NCBI GenBank assembly: GCA_005879245.1
Contig: VBLA01000122.1
Location: 1-10,150 of the forward strand
DNA from: Deltaproteobacteria bacterium
Lineage (GTDB): Bacteria; Desulfobacterota; Binatia; DP-6
Length of the DNA stretch: 10,150 bases
Direction of reading: 5' to 3'
This document shows, in pieces, positions 1-6,448 of this stretch (within the stretch, counting starts at the first letter, position 1; each line of letters starts with the position of its first letter). A program made the position numbers and the translations under genes. The notes under the pieces were generated by a model. That model searched no databases. It was not told the DNA's origin and saw nothing but the letters and a program-made list of their open reading frames with translations.

Positions 1-636
1 GCGGGCCCGGGCCGCCTTCAGCCCATCGAAGACGACAGCCGACGGGTCCGCGCCTGTCGCCTGACGAATCAGCTCCGCACCCGACCGCTCCGCCCAAACG
101 GCGAGCTGCTCGATGGCGGCTGCGCGGAACGTGTCGGCCGCGACGAGCAACACGCGACGGCCGGCAGCGCGATGCAGCGCGGCCAGCTTTCCGATGGTGC
201 TCGTCTTGCCCACGCCGTTCACGCCCGTGACCAGGACGATCCACGGCTTGGCCGACGGCTCGGGAGCGACCTCCGTTCGGAGCATGGTCGCGATCTCCTC
301 GCGAAGCGCGGGGCCCACCTCGCTCATGCCGGCATCCCGCCCGATACGGCGTCTCACCCGCCCGACGAGCTCCGCCGCCGTGCGCACTCCCACGTCCGCC
401 GTCACCAGCGCGTCCTCGAGCTCCGCCAGCACCGCGTCGCCCGACGTCTGGCCGAGTGCCGCCTGCAGCTGATCCGCGAGCCGGCGTCGCGTGGCGAGCA
501 GGCCCTTGCGGAGCTTCGCCGGCGGTGCCCCGGGAGCCGCATCTCGTGGTCGCCGTGGGCGGCGGGACCACCCCAGTGCGAGGCCGAGTCCGACGAGAGG
601 GACGACGGCGAGAAGCGCGACCCACAACCATTCCAT
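1..636 (-). CDS. ftsY: Signal recognition particle receptor FtsY (C-terminal part cut by window edge)
   Basis: FtsY is the SRP receptor GTPase that docks ribosome-nascent chain-SRP complexes at the inner membrane. The 212 codons visible run from an ATG at 636-634 and stay open to the window edge, so the 3' end is missing. Residues 3-23 are a hydrophobic stretch (WLWVALLAVVPLVGLGLALGW) that looks like one membrane-anchoring helix. A short Arg/Pro-rich linker (about 24-40) leads directly into the helical N domain (about 41-128). The G domain begins with the P-loop GVNGVGKTS (138-146, Lys144), and the SRP-GTPase motif DTFRAAA follows at 168-174. This P-loop and DTFRAAA pairing is diagnostic of FtsY/Ffh/FlhF; Ffh would read GLQGSGKTT, and the membrane anchor plus the smc neighbour favour FtsY. 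The later G motifs lie outside. The start lies 22 nt after the smc stop, with only a weak GGGA-like ribosome site, so the gene is probably co-transcribed with smc. The acidic A domain of the E. coli protein is absent. Confidence 0.95.
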   Translation of the reverse strand, partial: MEWLWVALLAVVPLVGLGLALGWSRRPRRPRDAAPGAPPAKLRKGLLATRRRLADQLQAALGQTSGDAVLAELEDALVTADVGVRTAAELVGRVRRRIGRDAGMSEVGPALREEIATMLRTEVAPEPSAKPWIVLVTGVNGVGKTSTIGKLAALHRAAGRRVLLVAADTFRAAAIEQLAVWAERSGAELIRQATGADPSAVVFDGLKAARAR

Positions 637-658
637 GCCGTGTCCCGGCAACGTTCAG

Positions 659-3600
659 TCAGGCCGCTTCCCGCAACCGCACCGACACCACTTTCGACAC
701 CCCCGCCTGTTCCATGGTGATGCCGTAGAGCGTATTCGCCCCTTCCATCGTCCGTCGGTTGTGCGTGATGAGCACGAATTGCGACGACGTGGCCATTTCC
801 CGAACGACCTGGTTGAAGCGTCCGATGTTCGCCTCATCGAGCGGGGCGTCGACCTCGTCCAAGAAGCAAAAGGGCGTGGGGCGGATCAGAAAGAGCGACA
901 GGATCAGAGAAACCGCAGTCAGAGCCTTCTCGCCACCCGAAAGGAGCGTCAGCGATTGCAGCTTCTTGCCGCCCGGCTGCACCACGATCTCCACTCCGGG
1001 CTCACCCGACTCCTCGGGGATGGTGAGTTCGAGCCGTGCCTTGCCGCCCGCGAACAGCTTCGGAAATACCTCCGCCAGCTTCTCGTTCGCAGCCTCGAAG
1101 GTCGTCTGAAAGCGCTCGCGCGACGTCCGCGTCAGCTTGGTGATCGTGCGCCGCAGATCCTCGAGCGAACTCTCGAGATCATTCCGCTGCCCGACGAGAA
1201 ACTCCCTCCGGCCGCAAAGCTCTTCGAGCTCCTCGACCGCTGCGGGATTGACGTCACCCAGTCTGGTGAGCCGCTCGCGGAGCGCCTCGGCGCGCTCCGC
1301 GCGGTCCGCGCCCCCTTCCTCGCCAACGGCGACCTCCGTCAAGGCGCCGAGCGGAAGACCGTACCGCTCAGCCAGCTGCGCGGCGAGGTGCTCGAGCGCC
1401 ATCCGTTGCTCGGCGAGTGTCACGTCGAGTCGGCCCCGTTCCTCTCGCGCGGCGTCGAGCCGTTCCTGAGCCGTACGCTCCTTCACGTCGTCGTCGGACA
1501 GGACCGTGTCGGCGGCATGCAGGGCGACCAGCAGGCCCTCGTGCTCCGCTCCCAGCTCCGTCGCGCGTTTTTCGGCGGCCGCGCGGTTCGCCTCGGCCTG
1601 CGACGCCTCGTCACGCGCACTGGCGGCTCCACGGCTCTCGTCGGCCACCCGGGTAGCCGTGGCTACCAGCCGCTCGTCGAGCTCCCTGATCCGCTCCTCG
1701 AAGCGCGCGCACTCGGCGCGTGCGGCCCGCAGTCGCTCGCCCGCCGCAGCCGCCCGCACCGCCGCGTCGGTCCGGAGCCGCTCGGCTTCCGCGTACTCCT
1801 CCCGCCGGCGCGCGAGCGCGGTCTGTCGCTCAACGAGTCCGGCGCGCCGTGTGCTCACCTCCCGGGCCGCGCTGGCCATCCGTTCGTCGAGCTCGGTGAG
1901 CTCGCTGGTGACCTCGCCGTCCTCTCCGGTCACCCCGCTCACTTCCAGCGCACAGACCTCGAGTTCGGCCGAGATCCGCCCCCGTCCCTCCTCGAGTCGT
2001 TCACGATCCTTCTCGATCGACACCAGCTCGACGCGGATGGCCTGGAGGCGATGCTCCACGCCGGCGACGGTGGCTGCCACCTCGGCGGCTCGCTCCCGCC
2101 CGCGTGCCAGCACCTGCTCCGCCTCGACGACCTGGCTAGCGCTCGCAGCGATCGCCTGCTCCAGCTCGCGTAGCTCGCGCTGGCGTGCGAGAAGCGTCTC
2201 CTCGAGCGCGGGCTCGCTGCCGCCGCTGACGGCACCGAGCGCGTCAACCGCCTCTCCCTTGGGCGTCACCACGGTGACGGGATGGTCCGCCGCCCGCCAC
2301 AGCGCGAGCGCCGACTCCAGGTCGTCGGCCACCAGCACCTGGCCGAGGAGTGCCTCCGCCAGCGCCCAGTGTGCCGGATCGACCTCGATGCGATCCACCA
2401 GCCGGCGCCCGGGCGGCACGATGGTCGCCGCCCGTCGCTCCGCATCGCGCGGCACGACGGTGGCGTTACCGCCCGCCGTCTTCGAGAGCCACCCGATGGC
2501 CCGGACCGCCGAGGCGGTGTCCGGCACGACGAGCTGGGTCAAGCGCGCGCCGAGTGCGGCCGCCACCGCCCGTTCGAGCTCCGCCGGTACGCGGAAAAGG
2601 TTGGCCAGCAGCTCGCCCTTCTCGCCCCCGCGCGTGAGGAGGGTCGCGACGCCACGACTGCAGCCTTCATAGCGCGCCTGGAGGGCACGCAGGGAGTCGG
2701 CCCGCGACGTCAGCTGCGTATGCTGGGCACGGGTCCGATCGAGCATCGCCACCCGCTCCGACTCCTCGGAGGCCAGCGTCTGCTCCGCTTCCGCGAGCGC
2801 CCGCCGCTCCGTGGCGAGCCGTGCCCGCTCCGCCTCGAGTGACGCCGCCGCCGCCTTCGCGCTCGCGCTTCCCTTTTCGTTCTCCCGCAGGCGCTCCCCG
2901 AGAACCCGCTGCTCGTCCTCGAGCTTCCGGCGGCGTCCCGCGAGCTCCTCGCGCCGGTGCTGGAGCGCCTGTGCGAGGTTACGAAGACGGGCCTCCTCGC
3001 CGAGGGCGTCAAGCACGGCGCTCTTGGCTTCCTCGGCGGCCTGCTCGAGGGGGGCGGCGGCAGCCGCGAGCGTCTGGCACCGCGCGTCGCCCTCCCGCAT
3101 CGCCGCCGCCGCGATCGGCTCCTCGGCCCCGAGTCGTTCGACCTCGGCCGCGAGCTGTGCGCCCTCGTCGCGGACTTCGGTCAGCCGAGCCCGAAGATGC
3201 TCCAGCTCGCGCCCCCCGGCCGCGGCGCGCTCGGTCAGCTCCCTCTCCCGCGCGCAGGCGCCCGCGATCCGAGCCTGCGCCTCTCGGGACGCGACCCGCC
3301 GTTCAGCTAGCTCGACGTCCACGGCCCGCAACCGTTCCTCGTTCAGGGCACGTGCCGACCGGGCGTCGCTGGTTGCACCGCGCGCAACGCGGACGTCCTC
3401 GTGCAGCGCCAGCTCCTCGTCGTGAAGAGCGGCGATCCGTTTCTCTAGACGATCCACTTCGGCGGATCCGGCTCGCTGCCGCCCGGCCATCACGCGAAGG
3501 TCGATGTCCCGGAGCTCGTTCTTCAGGCGATGATACTCCTCTGCCCGGCGCGCCTGCCGTTCGAGCGATGCCATCTGACGTTCGAGCTCGTGCAGCACAT

Positions 3601-4231
3601 CCTGAACGCGCACCAGGTTCTCGCGCGTCCGTCCCATCTTGCGCTCGGCCGCCAGCTTGCGGCTGCGAAACCGGGTCGTCCCGGCCGCCTCCTCGAGGAA
3701 CAAGCGAAGCTCCTCGGGCTTGGCGTTGACGAGCTGATCGACCCGCCCTTGCTCGACGATGGCGTACGCCTTGGCACCCACTCCGGTCCCGAGAAAGAGC
3801 TCGGTGATGTCCTTCAACCGGCACGGCGCCCGGTTGATGAAATACTCGGATTCCCCGGAACGGAAATAGCGGCGGGTCACGAGCACTTCGCTGGCGTGGG
3901 CGAGCTCGGGCGGCAGGCCCTCGCCGCTCTCCGGGACGTCGTCGGCCGTCGCCGCCGCAAGATCACGCTCATCGCGTTCCAGCAAGAGCGAGACCTCCGC
4001 CATGCCGAGCGGGCCCTGCTCGGCATTCCCATTGAAGATGACGTCCTCCATGAGCGCGCCGCGGAGATGTTTCGGGCTCTGCTCGCCCAGCACCCACCGG
4101 ATGGCATCGACGACGTTCGACTTCCCGCAACCGTTCGGGCCGACGATCGCCGTCACCCCCGGTGGGAGCTCGAGCACCGTCCGCGCCATGAACGACTTGA
4201 AGCCGTTCAGCTCGATCTGCTTGATCCGCAT
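659..4231 (-). CDS. smc: Chromosome segregation protein SMC (condensin ATPase)
   Basis: SMC forms a dimeric ABC-type ATPase ring that, with ScpA and ScpB (not in this window), compacts and segregates the nucleoid. The 1190-residue protein has the usual family length and complete architecture. The N-terminal half-head carries Walker A GPNGCGKS (31-38) and the following VVDAIRWVLGEQ. A long Ala/Glu/Arg-rich coiled coil runs at about 170-515. A hinge domain at about 520-672 includes LLANLFRVPAELERAVAAALG and a Gly-rich GAVSGGSE end. A returning coiled coil spans about 675-1030. The C-terminal half-head has the signature LSGGE (1097-1101) and Walker B FCFLDE (1121-1126), followed by VDAPLDEANI. 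The ATG at 4231-4229 is chosen because MRIKQIELNGFKSF is the classic SMC start and GAGGGG lies 6 nt upstream. No truncation or frameshift is seen. It follows the HNH gene by 62 nt and precedes ftsY by 22 nt. Confidence 0.98.
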   Translation of the reverse strand: MRIKQIELNGFKSFMARTVLELPPGVTAIVGPNGCGKSNVVDAIRWVLGEQSPKHLRGALMEDVIFNGNAEQGPLGMAEVSLLLERDERDLAAATADDVPESGEGLPPELAHASEVLVTRRYFRSGESEYFINRAPCRLKDITELFLGTGVGAKAYAIVEQGRVDQLVNAKPEELRLFLEEAAGTTRFRSRKLAAERKMGRTRENLVRVQDVLHELERQMASLERQARRAEEYHRLKNELRDIDLRVMAGRQRAGSAEVDRLEKRIAALHDEELALHEDVRVARGATSDARSARALNEERLRAVDVELAERRVASREAQARIAGACARERELTERAAAGGRELEHLRARLTEVRDEGAQLAAEVERLGAEEPIAAAAMREGDARCQTLAAAAAPLEQAAEEAKSAVLDALGEEARLRNLAQALQHRREELAGRRRKLEDEQRVLGERLRENEKGSASAKAAAASLEAERARLATERRALAEAEQTLASEESERVAMLDRTRAQHTQLTSRADSLRALQARYEGCSRGVATLLTRGGEKGELLANLFRVPAELERAVAAALGARLTQLVVPDTASAVRAIGWLSKTAGGNATVVPRDAERRAATIVPPGRRLVDRIEVDPAHWALAEALLGQVLVADDLESALALWRAADHPVTVVTPKGEAVDALGAVSGGSEPALEETLLARQRELRELEQAIAASASQVVEAEQVLARGRERAAEVAATVAGVEHRLQAIRVELVSIEKDRERLEEGRGRISAELEVCALEVSGVTGEDGEVTSELTELDERMASAAREVSTRRAGLVERQTALARRREEYAEAERLRTDAAVRAAAAGERLRAARAECARFEERIRELDERLVATATRVADESRGAASARDEASQAEANRAAAEKRATELGAEHEGLLVALHAADTVLSDDDVKERTAQERLDAAREERGRLDVTLAEQRMALEHLAAQLAERYGLPLGALTEVAVGEEGGADRAERAEALRERLTRLGDVNPAAVEELEELCGRREFLVGQRNDLESSLEDLRRTITKLTRTSRERFQTTFEAANEKLAEVFPKLFAGGKARLELTIPEESGEPGVEIVVQPGGKKLQSLTLLSGGEKALTAVSLILSLFLIRPTPFCFLDEVDAPLDEANIGRFNQVVREMATSSQFVLITHNRRTMEGANTLYGITMEQAGVSKVVSVRLREAA

Positions 4232-4237
4232 CCGGGT

Positions 4238-4262
4238 CCCCTCACGACCGCGCTCCGGTCGT
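4238..4262 (-). promoter_or_regulatory. smc ribosome binding site directly preceded by a stem-loop
   Basis: A perfect 7-bp inverted repeat, ACGACCG / CGGTCGT with a 5-nt loop (4244-4262), ends exactly where the smc Shine-Dalgarno GAGGGG (4243-4238) begins. The ATG follows 6 nt after the Shine-Dalgarno. There is no T-run after the stem, so it does not look like a factor-independent terminator. A role in smc mRNA stability or translation is only inference, and a chance GC-rich hairpin is possible. Confidence 0.45.
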
Positions 4263-4270
4263 CACACCCG

Positions 4271-4288
4271 GGTGGGCGACGCCCCACC
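4271..4288 (-). repeat. Small inverted repeat in the HNH-smc gap
   Basis: Six-base arms GGTGGG / CCCACC flank a 6-nt loop just downstream of the HNH stop codon. The first arm overlaps a 10-nt palindrome CACCCGGGTG (4265-4274), so the two could compete. No T-tract follows on the minus strand. It could be an mRNA-end hairpin or nothing functional. Confidence 0.3.
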
Positions 4289-4293
4289 GAGCA

Positions 4294-4893
4294 CTAATCC
4301 GCCACCAGCTCCGTGTTCCAGTACGCCGCATCCACCGCGCTCAGGAAAGGCAACCACTCCTTGTAGCGACGCATGCTGAACGTCTCGGCCATGAACGGCG
4401 TCCACTGCGGGCGCCGGGGCATCCGAATGAGCCGCATGCCGGCTTCGGACGGGGTGCGCCCGCCCTTCAGACGATTGCAGCGATGACACGAGCACACGAC
4501 GTTCTCCCAGATCGAGGTGCCGCCCTTCGAGCGTGGCACCACGTGATCGAGATTCAGCTCGGAGCGTGCGAAGCCCTTGCCGCAGTACTGACAGCGGTTC
4601 CGGTCGCGCGAATAGATGTTGAACCGACTGAATCGCACGTAGCGCCGCGGAATTCGATCGTAGGCGATGAGGAGGATCACCCGCGGTACCCGGATGACGC
4701 GGTTCACCAGCCCGATCGCATCTTCCTCCGCAGCGAGATGGGACCAGCTCGCGAAGTCGAAAATGCGGTACTGCTCGTCCACCGCCCGCGCGATGTCCTG
4801 GTAGAGCAATGCCATCGCGCGCCGAACCGACGTGACGTGGATCGGCAAGTAGGACCGGTTGAGGACGAGAACCTTGGTGTTCAAGACCGACAT
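4294..4893 (-). CDS. HNH endonuclease family protein
   Basis: A 199-residue protein of the widespread HNH nuclease superfamily; the biological role of this stand-alone subfamily is not established as far as I know. The C-terminal half has a full zinc-supported HNH (beta-beta-alpha-metal) module: CQYC (101-104), LDHVVPRSKGG (115-125, with Asp116-His117 as core metal/catalytic residues), Asn131 in WENVV, and CHRCN..K (136-143) as the second zinc knuckle and final motif. The N-terminal about 95 residues (VLVLNRSYLPIHVTSVRRAMALLYQDIARAVDE onward, then FDFASW and RVPRVILL) form the conserved non-HNH domain of this subfamily. I chose ATG at 4893-4891 because the family motif V-L-V-L-N starts about eight residues later. 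An in-frame GTG at 4917-4915 would add eight residues (protein starting VYRARSGT) but overlaps the predicted -10 box. Neither start has a clear Shine-Dalgarno. The gene sits between gcvPB (84 nt) and smc (62 nt). No cognate methylase or toxin/immunity partner is present. Confidence 0.9.
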   Translation of the reverse strand: MSVLNTKVLVLNRSYLPIHVTSVRRAMALLYQDIARAVDEQYRIFDFASWSHLAAEEDAIGLVNRVIRVPRVILLIAYDRIPRRYVRFSRFNIYSRDRNRCQYCGKGFARSELNLDHVVPRSKGGTSIWENVVCSCHRCNRLKGGRTPSEAGMRLIRMPRRPQWTPFMAETFSMRRYKEWLPFLSAVDAAYWNTELVAD

Positions 4894-4894
4894 G

Positions 4895-4915
4895 GTACCG
4901 GAGCGCGCACGGTAC
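4895..4915. repeat. Dyad symmetry over the HNH promoter -10/start region
   Basis: GTACCG (4895-4900) and CGGTAC (4910-4915) form a perfect 6-bp inverted repeat with a 9-nt spacer. It covers the predicted -10 element and transcription start of the HNH gene and ends next to its ATG. The position would suit an operator for a dimeric repressor, but no regulator gene is in the window and chance occurrence cannot be excluded. Confidence 0.35.
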
Positions 4916-4937
4916 ACAGGGGTCAGGCCGAAGTCAA
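4909..4937 (-). promoter_or_regulatory. Predicted sigma70-type promoter for the HNH (-smc-ftsY) unit
   Basis: On the minus strand the gcvPB-HNH gap has a -35 box TTGACT (4937-4932, 5 of 6 consensus bases), a spacer of exactly 17 nt, and a -10 box TACCGT (4914-4909, keeping the key T, A and final T). Transcription would start near 4902, about 9 nt before the ATG at 4893. The fit to the housekeeping consensus is good for such GC-rich DNA, and this is the only gap before smc long enough for a promoter. Inferred by eye, with no experimental support. Confidence 0.5.
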
Positions 4938-4977
4938 CGCAAAACCCTTGCAGGACGCGCGCTTTGGACGGCCGACG

Positions 4978-6447
4978 TCAGGAGATTTCGGCGGTCTCTC
5001 GGGGTGGCGGCCGCCACCGCAGCACGGGCCGGCGGGCAGCGCGCGTCTCATCGAGACGAGCGAGCCGGGTCCGGTGAGGGGCCTCGCGCACGAGCGTCGG
5101 TTGCGTCCGCGCTTCCTCGGCAATGCGCAACAGCGCATCCACGAACGCGTCCAGGGTCTCCTTCGTTTCCGTCTCCGTCGGCTCGATCATCAGTGCGCCT
5201 TTGACGACGAGGGGAAAATAGATCGTCGGCGCGTAGAAGCCGTAGTCGAGCAATCGCTTCGCCACGTCGACCGTGTGGACCCCGTGCTCTTGGAGGTCGC
5301 GATCCGAAAACACGCATTCGTGTAGGGACGGCGTCTCGTAGGGTAGATGGTAGGTGCCGCGGAGCCGCGCACGGACGTAGTTGGCGTTCAGCACCGCGTG
5401 GCGCGTGGCCTCGGTCAGGCCCGGACCGCCGAGCCGGAGGATGTATGCGACGGCGCGCACGAGGACACCGAAGTTGCCGTCGAACGCATGCAGCCGGCCG
5501 ATGCTCTTGGGAGCGTCCTCGCTCCACGCGAGCTGCGCGCCGCGTCGCACCAGGCGGGGGATCGGGAGGTACGCGCCCAGCGCCGCGCGCACCGCGACGG
5601 GCCCCGCACCCGGTCCGCCTCCGCCGTGTGGGGTCGAGAAGGTCTTGTGGAGGTTGAAGTGCACGATGTCGACGCCCATGTCGCCGGCCCGCGCGACCCC
5701 CAGGATCGCGTTCTGGTTGGCCCCGTCCATGTACACGAGACCGCCGCGTTCGTGCACGAGCGCCGCGACCGCCTCGATCTCCTCCTCGAACAGCCCGAGC
5801 GTGTTCGGGTTGGTCACCATGAGGGCCGCCACCGAATCGTCCATCACCGCCGCGACCGCACGGGCCGAGAGGAGTCCACGCTGGTCGACGGGCACTTCGC
5901 GGACCTCGTAGCCGGCGAGCGTCGAGGTCGCCGCGTTGGTGCCGTGCGCGCTCGATGGGATGAGGACACGACGCCGACGCGCGTCGGATCGGTCGCGGTG
6001 GTAGGCGCGCACGAGGAGCATGCCGAGCAGCTCCCCGTGCGCACCCGCCGCCGGCTGGAGGCAGACCGCATCGAGACCGCTCACCGCCCTCAGCGCCTCT
6101 TCCAGCTGCGCGAGCAGGTCGAGGGCGCCCTGAGCCAGCTCGTCGGGGACGAGCGGATGCAGCGCCGAGAATCCGGGAAGCCGCACCAGCGCCTCGTGGA
6201 CGACGGGGTTGTACTTCATCGTGCACGACCCGAGGGGATAGAGCGTGGTCGCCGCGCTGTAGTTCCACTGCGAGAGCCGCACGAAATGGCGAACCACTTC
6301 GAGCTCGCTCACCTCGGGCATCCCGACCAGGTCGTCTTCGCGGCGGAGCTCCCGCGGAAGCTCGATGCTCGCGGGCGCCGCCGGCAGCATCCACCCCATG
6401 CGACCGGGGGATCCCCGCTCGAAGATGAGTGGCTCGTCGAGCAGCAT
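4978..6447 (-). CDS. gcvPB: Glycine dehydrogenase (decarboxylating) subunit 2, P-protein C-terminal half
   Basis: GcvPB is the PLP-binding half of the two-subunit P protein. It decarboxylates glycine and passes the aminomethyl group to the lipoyl arm of GcvH. The 489 residues match the family length. Visible motifs are TLYPLGSCTMKYNP (69-81), SSAHGTNAA (165-173), a MVTNPNTLGLFE loop (210-221), MDGANQNAI (240-248), and HFNLHKTFSTPHGGGGPG (263-280), in which Lys268 is the expected Schiff-base lysine. The C-terminus (PHRT, RLDETRAARRPVLRW) is also typical. The reading frame is open further upstream into gcvPA, but the ATG at 6447-6445 begins the family-like MLLDEPLIFERG. It has GAGGG a few bases before it and lies 1 nt after the gcvPA stop. 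Last gene of the folD-gcv unit; no convincing terminator follows. Confidence 0.97.
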   Translation of the reverse strand: MLLDEPLIFERGSPGRMGWMLPAAPASIELPRELRREDDLVGMPEVSELEVVRHFVRLSQWNYSAATTLYPLGSCTMKYNPVVHEALVRLPGFSALHPLVPDELAQGALDLLAQLEEALRAVSGLDAVCLQPAAGAHGELLGMLLVRAYHRDRSDARRRRVLIPSSAHGTNAATSTLAGYEVREVPVDQRGLLSARAVAAVMDDSVAALMVTNPNTLGLFEEEIEAVAALVHERGGLVYMDGANQNAILGVARAGDMGVDIVHFNLHKTFSTPHGGGGPGAGPVAVRAALGAYLPIPRLVRRGAQLAWSEDAPKSIGRLHAFDGNFGVLVRAVAYILRLGGPGLTEATRHAVLNANYVRARLRGTYHLPYETPSLHECVFSDRDLQEHGVHTVDVAKRLLDYGFYAPTIYFPLVVKGALMIEPTETETKETLDAFVDALLRIAEEARTQPTLVREAPHRTRLARLDETRAARRPVLRWRPPPRETAEIS

Positions 6448-6448
6448 G

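Noticed and set aside
491..2173. Long plus-strand open frame (560 codons) antisense to the 3' half of smc, with similar frames at 1506-2672 and 2811-3425.
   Set aside because: Composition is Arg/Ser/Ala/Pro-rich with no recognisable domain. It mirrors the codon pattern of the coiled-coil smc gene, where stop codons are rare on both strands at high GC. SMC itself is intact and diagnostic.
4915..4917. GTG at 4917 as the HNH gene start, adding eight residues.
   Set aside because: It overlaps the predicted -10 region and lacks a Shine-Dalgarno, and the extra residues do not look like the conserved start of the family. The ATG at 4893 is preferred, though not proven.
4939..4979. Possible terminator after gcvPB (short repeats GACG/CGTC and GCAA/TTGC near a TTTT).
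   Set aside because: Stems are only 4 bp, and the T-run is short and not positioned after a stable hairpin, so read-through into HNH cannot be excluded but a terminator cannot be supported.
4483..5325. Plus-strand open frame (280 codons) spanning the HNH gene, the intergenic gap and the gcvPB 3' end.
   Set aside because: It crosses the predicted HNH promoter in antisense and lies opposite two conserved genes, and its translation resembles no known family. Best explained by GC-rich antisense openness.
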